Shown piece after piece: positions 35,961-43,153 of a DNA stretch of 64,000 nucleotides. Both the position numbers and the translations under genes were made by a program. Source of the stretch: Natronomonas gomsonensis (GTDB lineage: Archaea > Halobacteriota > Halobacteria > Halobacteriales > Haloarculaceae); assembly GCF_024300825.1 (NCBI RefSeq), contig NZ_CP101323.1:682001-746000 (forward strand), read 5' to 3'. Numbering within the stretch: the first letter of the stretch is position 1; the number at the start of each line of letters is the position of its first letter. The notes under the pieces are model-generated. The model was not told the origin of the DNA, did no database searches, and saw only the letters and a list, made by a program, of their open reading frames with translations.

Positions 35961-36713
35961 TTACTCTTCGTCGTCGTCTTCGGCGGCGAGCAGGCCGTGT
36001 TCGGAGAGGTGGACTTCGGTCTCCTCGTCGGAGAGTTCCTGGAACTGTTCGTCGCCGACCGAGATGGTCGCGACGCCGATCCCTTCCGGCGCCAATTCGC
36101 CGTCGTTGACCGACGCCAGCGCTTCCAACGCGAGGGCGACGCCGTCGTCGACGGACATCTCCTCGCTGTAGTGTTCTTCGAGGTAGTCCTCGATTTCGCC
36201 GCGGTCGGCACCGACCGCCAGCGCCTGCCACTCGTAGGGCGTCCCGGAGGGGTCCGTCTCGTAGAGGCGGGGTTCGCCGTCCTCGATGCCGCCGATGATG
36301 AGCGCGACGCCGAAGGGGCGGGCGCCGCCGACCTGCGTGTACTGCTGGATGTGGTCGGTGACGGCCTTCGTCAGCGTCTCGACGCCGATGGGTTCGCCGT
36401 ATCGGAGCGTGTTCACCTGCGCCTGTCGGCGGGCGAAGTCGATGAGTTGGCGAGCGTCGGCGACGTGGCCGGCGCTCGCGATACCGATGTGGTCGTCGGC
36501 CTTGTGAATCTTCTCGACGCTCGTCCGCTCCATCAACGGACTGCGGATGCGCTTGTCGACCGCCAGCACGACCCCGTCGGCCGTCCGAATCCCGATGGAC
36601 GCCGTGCCTCGTTTGACCGCCTCTCGCGCGTACTCGACTTGGTACAGGCGGCCGTCCGGGGAGAAGATGGTAATCCCCCGGTCGTACGCCTGCTGCTGCG
36701 ATTGTCCCTGCAT
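35961..36713 (-). CDS. psmA: Proteasome subunit alpha
   Basis: Alpha ring subunit of the 20S proteasome. The 250-residue protein has the N-terminal gate and helix AYDRGITIFSPDGRLYQVEYA, and conserved blocks GTASIGIRTADGVVLAVDKR and GGARPFGVALIIGGIEDG. The acidic C terminus ends EDDDEE without a clear beta-type catalytic threonine, as expected. It starts two bases after the pop5 stop, so the two genes form one unit. Confidence 0.97.
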   Translation of the reverse strand: MQGQSQQQAYDRGITIFSPDGRLYQVEYAREAVKRGTASIGIRTADGVVLAVDKRIRSPLMERTSVEKIHKADDHIGIASAGHVADARQLIDFARRQAQVNTLRYGEPIGVETLTKAVTDHIQQYTQVGGARPFGVALIIGGIEDGEPRLYETDPSGTPYEWQALAVGADRGEIEDYLEEHYSEEMSVDDGVALALEALASVNDGELAPEGIGVATISVGDEQFQELSDEETEVHLSEHGLLAAEDDDEE

Positions 36714-36715
36714 TG

Positions 36716-37201
36716 TTAGTTGTCGCGGATATCGAGTGCTGTCGCGCCCACGTTGCCGCCGGAGAGTTCCACGTCGACCCGGTCGTTCCGGACGACTGCG
36801 GGCCGGTCGGCGTCGGCGAACGCGACGGTTCTCTCTTCGATTTCTTCCCCCGGGCGTCCTATATACTTTTCCTCACACGCACGGACCGTCCCGCTGACGC
36901 CCCGGACGAACACCCCGAGCGGCTGGCCGTCGATTTCGTCGACGGTCGCCAACACCGCCCGGAGCTGTTCGACTTCGTCCCGTCGAGCCCGGATGACCGC
37001 TTCGCCGTCGCCGTCCTCGAAGTGGAAGTGCAGCACCGACCCATCGAGGTCGGCGCTTCCGGCGTCACCGATGAGGTTCTGGGCGGCGAACCACAGCTCC
37101 CGCTGGAACGACCGCCGGTCGAGGTCGGCCTCGGGCCACGACTCCAACCCGACCGCCAGATACCGCCACCGCGGACGCAGGTGCTTCGGGAGGTGTTTCA
37201 C
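36716..37201 (-). CDS. rnp2: Ribonuclease P protein component 2 (Pop5)
   Basis: Protein subunit of archaeal RNase P, which matures the 5' ends of tRNAs. The product from the GTG at 37201 begins MKHLPKHLRPRWRYLAVGLE, the family signature, and is 161 residues. The central domain includes RELWFAAQNLIGDAGSADLD and RRDEVEQLRAVLATVDEIDG. A longer frame to 37255 exists but its first residues are not family-like, and a TATA-like CTTTGTC near 37225-37232 suits the GTG. psmA follows after two bases. Rpp30 is encoded nearby, separated by a methyltransferase and a HEPN gene. Confidence 0.88.
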   Translation of the reverse strand: MKHLPKHLRPRWRYLAVGLESWPEADLDRRSFQRELWFAAQNLIGDAGSADLDGSVLHFHFEDGDGEAVIRARRDEVEQLRAVLATVDEIDGQPLGVFVRGVSGTVRACEEKYIGRPGEEIEERTVAFADADRPAVVRNDRVDVELSGGNVGATALDIRDN

Positions 37202-37369
37202 GGAATCACGTTCGTCACGGACCGACAAAGAGTCGGCGGTCACCGCCGACAACAACCGCGGGATTGATTACGGAAACTGTTCATCGAATACACATGTGTC
37301 ACGAGACACGAACGAACGAGTCGGGACGTTCCGAACACGACACCGAGACCACGACGGACGGGGGAAGCC

Positions 37370-37738
37370 ATGTCTGAACACGTCGACGCCGAACTGGAGA
37401 AAGCCCGCGAAGCACTCGCGGACGCCCGAATACTCAACGAGAACGACGGCTCGACTGCCGGCGTCGTCAACCGCGTCTACTACGCGGCGTTTCACGCTGC
37501 ACAGGCCGTCCTCTCCGAGCGTGGGAACCTCCCCGAAGACGAAGACCACGTCCCCTCACACTTCGCCGAAGACGTGGTCATGGTCGAAGAGATTCCGATG
37601 GAGGAGGCCCAGTTCCTCAACAGCATGCGGGCCTACCGCAAGAAGGCCGACTACGAACACGAGACCGTCGAACTGGACCTCGATGCGAAAATCGTCCGGG
37701 CCGAGCGGTTCGTCGACGAGATGGCCGATTTCTGTTGA
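37370..37738 (+). CDS. HEPN-domain protein without a visible partner nucleotidyltransferase
   Basis: A 122-residue all-helical protein. The stretch VNRVYYAAFHAAQAVLSERG (residues about 34-53) is the HEPN signature of the MNT/HEPN toxin-antitoxin type, and the following segment (DEDHVPSHFAEDVV) is usual for this subfamily. The R-x4-6-H RNase motif of toxic HEPN proteins is not clearly present. No minimal nucleotidyltransferase antitoxin gene lies upstream or downstream. It is inserted, in the opposite direction, between pop5 and the methyltransferase of an otherwise conserved RNase P-proteasome block. Confidence 0.8.
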   Translation: MSEHVDAELEKAREALADARILNENDGSTAGVVNRVYYAAFHAAQAVLSERGNLPEDEDHVPSHFAEDVVMVEEIPMEEAQFLNSMRAYRKKADYEHETVELDLDAKIVRAERFVDEMADFC

Positions 37739-37744
37739 GTCGCC

Positions 37745-38350
37745 TTACGCGGTCCGTTCGGCGACCAGCACACCGACCTGTTCGTGGACCATCTCGACGG
37801 CCGTCAGCGAAAACCCGCTGTCGGTGAGTGCGTCCGCGAGGACACCGACAGTGGCAGGGTCGTCCACTTCGGGGCTGTAGAAGGGTTCCTCCGGGTCGGG
37901 TTCGCCGAAGAACATCACGTCGCCGAGGACGAACCGTCGCGGACCGAGGTCGGCGATGACCTCGATTGCCGCCCGTTTCTCCTCGTCGGAGAGGTGATGC
38001 ATCGCGAAGTTCGAGACGACGATGTCGACCGACCCCTCGACGTTCGGCTCTCGGAACGTCCCCGCTTCGATAGAGACGTTGTCGAGGCCCCGTGCTGCGG
38101 CTTTCTCCCGGGCTTCTGCCATCATCCCCTCGCTGATGTCCCGCCCGAGAACGCGACGGGCATCCTCGGCGAGGGCCAACCCGATGGCGCCGGTTCCACA
38201 GCCCAAATCGAGAACGGTGTCCTCGGCAGTCGGGTCGGCGTACTCGACGACGAGCGAGACACAGGCGCGGTACTCCTCGGTCTTGTCGTCGTCGTACTCC
38301 GGTGCCACGTCGTCGAACCGCGCTGCGTGTTCCTCAAGCGTCTTCTTCAT
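37745..38350 (-). CDS. Class I SAM-dependent methyltransferase
   Basis: A 201-residue methyltransferase with the SAM motif VLDLGCGTGAIGLALAED (residues about 46-63), motif II in DISEGMMAEAREKA and the post-motif SNFAMHHLSDEEKRAAIEV. The substrate is not evident; it groups by context with RNase P genes. It overlaps the end of rpp30 by 17 bases, implying translational coupling. Confidence 0.88.
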   Translation of the reverse strand: MKKTLEEHAARFDDVAPEYDDDKTEEYRACVSLVVEYADPTAEDTVLDLGCGTGAIGLALAEDARRVLGRDISEGMMAEAREKAAARGLDNVSIEAGTFREPNVEGSVDIVVSNFAMHHLSDEEKRAAIEVIADLGPRRFVLGDVMFFGEPDPEEPFYSPEVDDPATVGVLADALTDSGFSLTAVEMVHEQVGVLVAERTA

Positions 38351-39029
38351 GCTCTTCGATACGGACGCCCGGCTCTATGAACGTCTCGGAGCGCCGCTGT
38401 CGGTTCGTTGTGACGATGTCGCCCCACGCGGACAGCCCGACTTCGATGGCCTCCCTGTCGAAGCCGACGGTCGCCCCGACCGCGAGTAACTCCCGCGGAC
38501 CGCGCAGGCCGAGATGCGAGGAGGCGTCCGCGGAGACGACGTACGGCACGTCGTACTGGTCGACGAGTTCCCGGAGTTTTCGAAGCCCTTGAATCGCCTG
38601 TACCCGGGGACCGCCGTCGTCCCGAAGCACTCGCCCGAAGTTGAACTCGAGGTGGACGCCGTTCTCGGCGGCCGCCTTCGCGAGGACGTGGTTTACGTCG
38701 CCATCCCGCATCGGATGGGTGAGGACGTCGACTTTCGCCTGCTCGACGGCGAATCGGTTGAGGTCGCCGCCGTGGACACAGACGACATCGCGCTTCGAGC
38801 GATAGTTCCCGATGAGGCCGCTGGCCTGTCCGGCGTCGTCGGTCCGAATTTCGATGCCGGATGCCACGTCGATGCCGTAGGCCGATTCGATTCGGTCGGG
38901 GTCGTAGGTGGCCTGGGCGTCGCCGTGGTTCCGAACCACCACGCCGTCGTACCCGTACTCCGCGGCCGTCCGCGCGAGTCGCGCAACGGTCGCTTCGCCG
39001 TCCGGGTGTGCGTGGACGCCCTCGTACAT
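38334..39029 (-). CDS. rnp3: Ribonuclease P protein component 3 (Rpp30)
   Basis: PHP-like TIM-barrel subunit of RNase P, partner of Pop5. The 231-residue protein begins MYEGVHAHPDGEATVARLAR and shows VVVRNHGDAQATYDPDR, DVLTHPMRDGDVNHVLAKAA and ADASSHLGLRGPRELLAVG. The start at 39029 fits the family and leaves a short leader. The methyltransferase gene overlaps its 3' end, and pop5-psmA-SBDS follow downstream beyond the inserted HEPN gene. Confidence 0.9.
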   Translation of the reverse strand: MYEGVHAHPDGEATVARLARTAAEYGYDGVVVRNHGDAQATYDPDRIESAYGIDVASGIEIRTDDAGQASGLIGNYRSKRDVVCVHGGDLNRFAVEQAKVDVLTHPMRDGDVNHVLAKAAAENGVHLEFNFGRVLRDDGGPRVQAIQGLRKLRELVDQYDVPYVVSADASSHLGLRGPRELLAVGATVGFDREAIEVGLSAWGDIVTTNRQRRSETFIEPGVRIEEHEEDA

Positions 39030-39073
39030 ACGACGAACTGTGACCGGCGCGCTCTTTGGTGTTGTGTCTTCCC

Positions 39074-40063
39074 TCAGAGGTACGCCGACCACAGCTCCCG
39101 GTCGGGGTAGCGGTCTCCACGGTCGGCGAGCGGAATCACGACGGTCTCGTCTGTGCCGATTACTCCCCGCCGCGTCAACCGCTCGACCAACGCGGCAGCC
39201 CCACCGCTGGAGGGACCGACGAGGAACTCGCCGTCGACGCGGAGGTACTCTCGAACGGCCTCGACCGACCACTGCCCGGTGTCGCGAATCGGTATCTCCG
39301 TCGCTTCGTGCCGTTCCCGAAGTCTCCGAGCGTACCCGTGGGCCGCATCGGTTTCGACGGCGTGTCGCGAATCGAGGGCCTCGAACTCGACTGTGTCGGG
39401 GACGAACGTTTCGGGTGAACTCATCCGCTTGAGACCGGCGATGTCGTGGTCAGTGCTGGCCGGTTCGAAGCCGTGGACCGAAACGCCGCGGTCGGCCAGC
39501 GCGTGTGCAACGCCCGTGATAGTTCCGCCGGTACCGGCGCCCGCAACGAAATGGTCTACCTCGCCGTCGGTACCGCGGTACAGTTCCGGCCCCGTCATCG
39601 CGGCGTGGACCGCCGGATTCGCGGGGTTTTGGTACTGGTTCGGCCAGTAATACCGACCAGGAGAGTCCTCGTACCGCCGGCGAGCGACTTCGACGAACCC
39701 GTCGTACCCACGGTCCCCGTCGACGAAATGAACCGAGGCGCCCGCGCCCCGAATCGCGTCGACCTTGCCACGGCCGGCGTGTTCCGGGACGACGATTTCG
39801 ACATCGTACCCCCGTTCGGCACCGAATCGCGCGACTGCGGTACCGGTGTTGCCGCTCGAGGCCTCCAGTATCGTTTTCCCCTCGGCGATGCTGTCCGGTG
39901 ACGCTTCCGCGGCGTCAAGCATTGCCCTCCCGATGCGGGTCTTTATCGACCCACCGCCGTGGTCTCGGCCCGCGGCGTTGAACCACTCGACTTTCCCGTA
40001 CACGTCCGGCCCGATACCGAGGTCGAGTTCGACGAGCGGCGTCTCACCGACTGCGCCGTTCAT
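39074..40063 (-). CDS. Cysteine synthase-like PLP enzyme
   Basis: A 329-residue fold-type II PLP enzyme. The Schiff-base lysine is K41 in GGGSIKTRIG, the cofactor loop is SSGNTG at 69-74, and GAGTGGTITGVAHAL binds the phosphate. Such haloarchaeal proteins are usually annotated cysteine synthase or cystathionine beta-synthase. The active-site context SIKTR differs slightly from the usual S-x-KDR. The ATG at 40063 (MNGAVGETPLVELD) gives the standard N terminus; a longer frame upstream is discarded. Confidence 0.82.
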   Translation of the reverse strand: MNGAVGETPLVELDLGIGPDVYGKVEWFNAAGRDHGGGSIKTRIGRAMLDAAEASPDSIAEGKTILEASSGNTGTAVARFGAERGYDVEIVVPEHAGRGKVDAIRGAGASVHFVDGDRGYDGFVEVARRRYEDSPGRYYWPNQYQNPANPAVHAAMTGPELYRGTDGEVDHFVAGAGTGGTITGVAHALADRGVSVHGFEPASTDHDIAGLKRMSSPETFVPDTVEFEALDSRHAVETDAAHGYARRLRERHEATEIPIRDTGQWSVEAVREYLRVDGEFLVGPSSGGAAALVERLTRRGVIGTDETVVIPLADRGDRYPDRELWSAYL

Positions 40064-40141
40064 ACACCTCACGTCGCCAGCCAACAGGAAAAGCGGTGCG
40101 GCGACGAACACACTGAAGCAGCCACCCCTCGAAGCGACGAT

Positions 40142-41332
40142 ATGACCGAGACGGATGTCGTCGTCATCGGCGGTGGTGCGACAGGAGTCGGCATCGCCCG
40201 CGACCTCGCGATGCGCGGCGTCGATGTGGTGCTGTGTGAGCGCGGCGGCCTCGGGGCTGGAACGACTGGTCGGTCCCACGGGCTGTTGCACAGCGGCGCC
40301 CGGTACGCGACGGCCGACCCTGAGGGCGCTGCCGAGTGTATCCGTGAGAGTCGCGTGCTTCGAGATATCGCCGGGAAAGCGGTCGAACGAACCGACGGAC
40401 TGTTCGTCCAACTGCCGGACGACGACCCCGCCGCGTTCGACGCTCGCATCGAGGCCTGCCACGACGTTGGAATACCGACGGAAACGCTATCTACCGACGC
40501 CGTCCGCGACATTGAGCCGGAACTCACTTCGGACGTGACGCGCGCCTTCCGCGTTCCCGACGGCGTCATCTACCCCTCCCGACTCCTCGCGGCGACTGCC
40601 GAAAGCGCCCGACAGCACGGCGCCGAAATACGGCCGAACGCCCCGGTGACCGACATCGTCGTCGCTGACGGAACTGTCACGGCCATCGAAACCGACGACG
40701 AACGAATCGCGGCCGACCACGTCGTCAACGCCGGGGGGGCGTGGGCTGGCCGCATCGCCGAACTCGCCGGCGTCGAAGTTCCGATGGCACCGACGACGGG
40801 CGTCATGGTCGCCGTCGACGTTGAGGGCGTCGACTCGGTTATCAACCGCTGTCGGCCGCCGGGCGACGGGGACATCGTCGTCCCACACGAGGACCGCGTC
40901 GTCCTCGGGACGACCAGCACGCCGGTCGAAGACCCCGACGACTTCCCGACCGACGAGGACGCCGTCGTGGCGATGCTGATGGAGGGTACCGCGATGGTTC
41001 CTTCCGTCGCCGCCGCCGACGTGGTCGACGTGTACTGGGGCGTCCGCCCACTGTATGGGGGCGACGACGGCGGACGCGGCCGGGACGCCTCTCGGGGGTT
41101 TCAGGTACACGACCACGACGTAGCGGGGCTGACGACGGTTACTGGCGGAAAACTGACGACGTATCGGCTGATGGCCGAAGCAGTCTCCGACGCCGTCTGT
41201 GAGCGATTGAGCGTCTCCGAACCGTGTCGGACCGCTGATGCGGAACTACCGGCCGAAGACGCCGAGGAACTCGATGCGCTCGTCGAGACGTTCGATGCTG
41301 TCGGGCCGGCAGATACCGACATCGTCGGCTGA
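40142..41332 (+). CDS. FAD-dependent glycerol-3-phosphate dehydrogenase (GlpA-like, short form)
   Basis: Oxidises sn-glycerol-3-phosphate to dihydroxyacetone phosphate. The 396-residue protein starts with the FAD motif VVVIGGGATGVGIARDLAMRG and contains the substrate-binding TTGRSHGLLHSGARYA block and TGGKLTTYRLMAEAVSDAV near the C terminus. It lacks the roughly 150-residue C-terminal domain found in longer GlpA proteins, so it may be a paralogue rather than the main catabolic enzyme. glpK lies 24 kb away, outside this unit. Confidence 0.82.
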   Translation: MTETDVVVIGGGATGVGIARDLAMRGVDVVLCERGGLGAGTTGRSHGLLHSGARYATADPEGAAECIRESRVLRDIAGKAVERTDGLFVQLPDDDPAAFDARIEACHDVGIPTETLSTDAVRDIEPELTSDVTRAFRVPDGVIYPSRLLAATAESARQHGAEIRPNAPVTDIVVADGTVTAIETDDERIAADHVVNAGGAWAGRIAELAGVEVPMAPTTGVMVAVDVEGVDSVINRCRPPGDGDIVVPHEDRVVLGTTSTPVEDPDDFPTDEDAVVAMLMEGTAMVPSVAAADVVDVYWGVRPLYGGDDGGRGRDASRGFQVHDHDVAGLTTVTGGKLTTYRLMAEAVSDAVCERLSVSEPCRTADAELPAEDAEELDALVETFDAVGPADTDIVG

Positions 41333-41335
41333 ACG

Positions 41336-41587
41336 TCACGACCGACCGTATCGGTGGCCGACCGCGAGGACGATGAGATGCAAGGCGACGAGCGACGTGA
41401 ACAACCCGGCCCCTTGGAGGCCGCCGATGCCGTCGGCGAGCACCGGAACGTAGGCGACGGGAAGGAGGACGGCTGCCCAGAACGCAGTGGCTTCGATGGG
41501 TTTCCGAACTCGGGTGAGACCGTTCAGTGAGCCGTCTTCGCGATTCCGTCCCCATCTGACCATACGGGTGAGTTCCGTTAGGCCCAT
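41336..41587 (-). CDS. Small membrane protein, two predicted helices
   Basis: An 83-residue protein with hydrophobic segments at about 38-55 (FWAAVLLPVAYVPVLAD) and 60-78 (GAGLFTSLVALHLIVLAVG), preceded by a basic cytoplasmic-looking N terminus (TRMVRWGRNREDG). I do not recognise a family. Its ATG lies eight bases after the rhomboid stop on the same strand, so it is probably the last gene of the aglB-DUF368-rhomboid unit. A longer frame upstream is not credible. Confidence 0.6.
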   Translation of the reverse strand: MGLTELTRMVRWGRNREDGSLNGLTRVRKPIEATAFWAAVLLPVAYVPVLADGIGGLQGAGLFTSLVALHLIVLAVGHRYGRS

Positions 41588-41595
41588 ATCAGCGT

Positions 41596-42183
41596 TTACC
41601 CAATTTCGAGCCGACTGTGGCCCACGTGGAGCACTCGGAGTCGACCACAGAGGGACCCGAGAAGGAAGCCGACAAAGTGTGCGACCACGGCAACGCCGGG
41701 AGCAGCCGTCGCCAGCGTGACGCCGACCGCCAAGAGCAGAAACACCACGAGACGGCCACGGCGACCGAGAGGCACCCACGACAACACTCGCTCCGAAGCC
41801 CGGTTGCCGACGAGGAGGTAGCCGAACAGCGCAAAAATCGCACCGCTGGCGCCGAGTACTGCCGTTGGAGCGAACGCTGCAGTGACGACGACATGGGTGA
41901 CGCCCGCTAACGCCCCTGCAGTGAGAAAGAACGCGTGAAAGCGTGGCGGTGTCGTCACACGTGCGACGAGCGGCCCCACGACTGCGAGTGCGACAGCGTT
42001 CACGGCGAGATGCATGAGGTCACCGTGGGCGTACACGCTCACGACGAGCGTCCACGGATGACGTTCGAGCGGCAACGCGAGGGTGAACGCCCACGACCCG
42101 ACGCCGACCGCACCGGCGACAGTTTGGGTAACGAAGACGACCCCGAACAGAGATAGCGTCGTCAGCGTCGGACGGTCGGCCAT
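41596..42183 (-). CDS. Rhomboid-family intramembrane serine protease
   Basis: A 195-residue polytopic protein with six hydrophobic segments. The catalytic Ser113 lies in VLGASGAIFALFGYLL and His169 in VAHFVGFLLG, the rhomboid Ser-His dyad; the HLAVNAVALAVVGPL block of helix 2 (H58, N62) is also typical. Rhomboids cut within membranes and in haloarchaea have been linked to N-glycosylation and surface protein processing. It follows the DUF368 gene after 25 bases on the same strand. Confidence 0.88.
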   Translation of the reverse strand: MADRPTLTTLSLFGVVFVTQTVAGAVGVGSWAFTLALPLERHPWTLVVSVYAHGDLMHLAVNAVALAVVGPLVARVTTPPRFHAFFLTAGALAGVTHVVVTAAFAPTAVLGASGAIFALFGYLLVGNRASERVLSWVPLGRRGRLVVFLLLAVGVTLATAAPGVAVVAHFVGFLLGSLCGRLRVLHVGHSRLEIG

Positions 42184-42208
42184 GGACCGCCTTCGGACGC
42201 CGTGGTAA

Positions 42209-43153
42209 TCAGTATTCGAGGTCGTCGGTGTGGCGGTCGAGGAAGAGCACCGCGACGATGCCGACGGCCGCCGGCACGACCACCGAGAGTACCGAGAGTG
42301 CCGTAATCTCGCCGACGTTCACGAGAACCTCCGTCGCCGGCAGTCGGAGGGCACCGACCATGAGACTGATGAGGAACGTCAGCGTCGCCTCGCGATACCG
42401 TCGGAGTGCCGCTCGCACGGCGTAAGCGACCGAGAACACGCCGACGATAGCACCGGCCATGAACGCCGCAAACGGTGCGAGCGCGTCGAGAAGCGGCGCG
42501 GTGTTGCCCCTGATGGCCTCTAGGATACCCGAGAGAATCGCCCGCGGGATGCCGCTGACGAACTCGTATTGGCCGAGCACCAACAGCAGGAACGCCCCGG
42601 AGACGCCCGGCAACACCATCGCGGAGATGGCGATGGCACCGGCGACGAACAGCACGGGCAGCGTCGACGGCGTCGACCCGCTCAGCGAGGGGTCGGTGAC
42701 GAGAAACGCGAGGACGATGCCGATTGCGGCGACCACGATGCGGCGTGGTGTCCCCACGTCGACGTACCGGTAGAGAACGACCGCCGACGCAGCGATGAGG
42801 CCGAAAAAGAAGGCGTAGGTTGGCGCGCGGTACAGTTGAAGCGCGGCGTTCATCGCCGTCGCAATGGTCGCCGCCGCCGAAAGCAGGCCCGCCCCGAGGA
42901 CGAGCAAAAAGGGAACGTCCATCCGGACGAGTTCCTCCGCGACCGCGGACCGTCCCTCCGCCGTGTGGATGCGGGCAAGAAGCCGAAGCGACGACGGGTC
43001 GAAGGAGGTCAGCGCCGTGATGAGCCGTTCGTAGATACCGACGATGACGGCGATGGTTCCCCCGGAGACGCCGGGGACAGTGTCTGCGGCACCCATACAG
43101 GCGCCCTTGAGGTACACCGCCAGCCATCCACGGAAGCCGGCGGAGTCCGACAT
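42209..43153 (-). CDS. DUF368 membrane protein, candidate polyprenyl-phosphate translocase
   Basis: A 314-residue polytopic protein with about nine hydrophobic segments. The N-terminal GACMGAADTVPGVSGGTIAV motif (residues about 18-37) is the DUF368 signature, with a second related block SAMVLPGVSGAFLLLVLGQY near residue 180. Bacterial DUF368 proteins (PopT) were shown to return undecaprenyl phosphate across the membrane. Here the gene starts directly after the aglB stop with no spacing, so it is coupled to the oligosaccharyltransferase that releases lipid phosphate outside; recycling of dolichyl phosphate is a natural inference. Confidence 0.85.
   Translation of the reverse strand: MSDSAGFRGWLAVYLKGACMGAADTVPGVSGGTIAVIVGIYERLITALTSFDPSSLRLLARIHTAEGRSAVAEELVRMDVPFLLVLGAGLLSAAATIATAMNAALQLYRAPTYAFFFGLIAASAVVLYRYVDVGTPRRIVVAAIGIVLAFLVTDPSLSGSTPSTLPVLFVAGAIAISAMVLPGVSGAFLLLVLGQYEFVSGIPRAILSGILEAIRGNTAPLLDALAPFAAFMAGAIVGVFSVAYAVRAALRRYREATLTFLISLMVGALRLPATEVLVNVGEITALSVLSVVVPAAVGIVAVLFLDRHTDDLEY

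Noticed and set aside
35514-36719. 401-codon plus-strand frame across SBDS and psmA
   Set aside because: Spans two recognisable minus-strand genes and has shadow composition.
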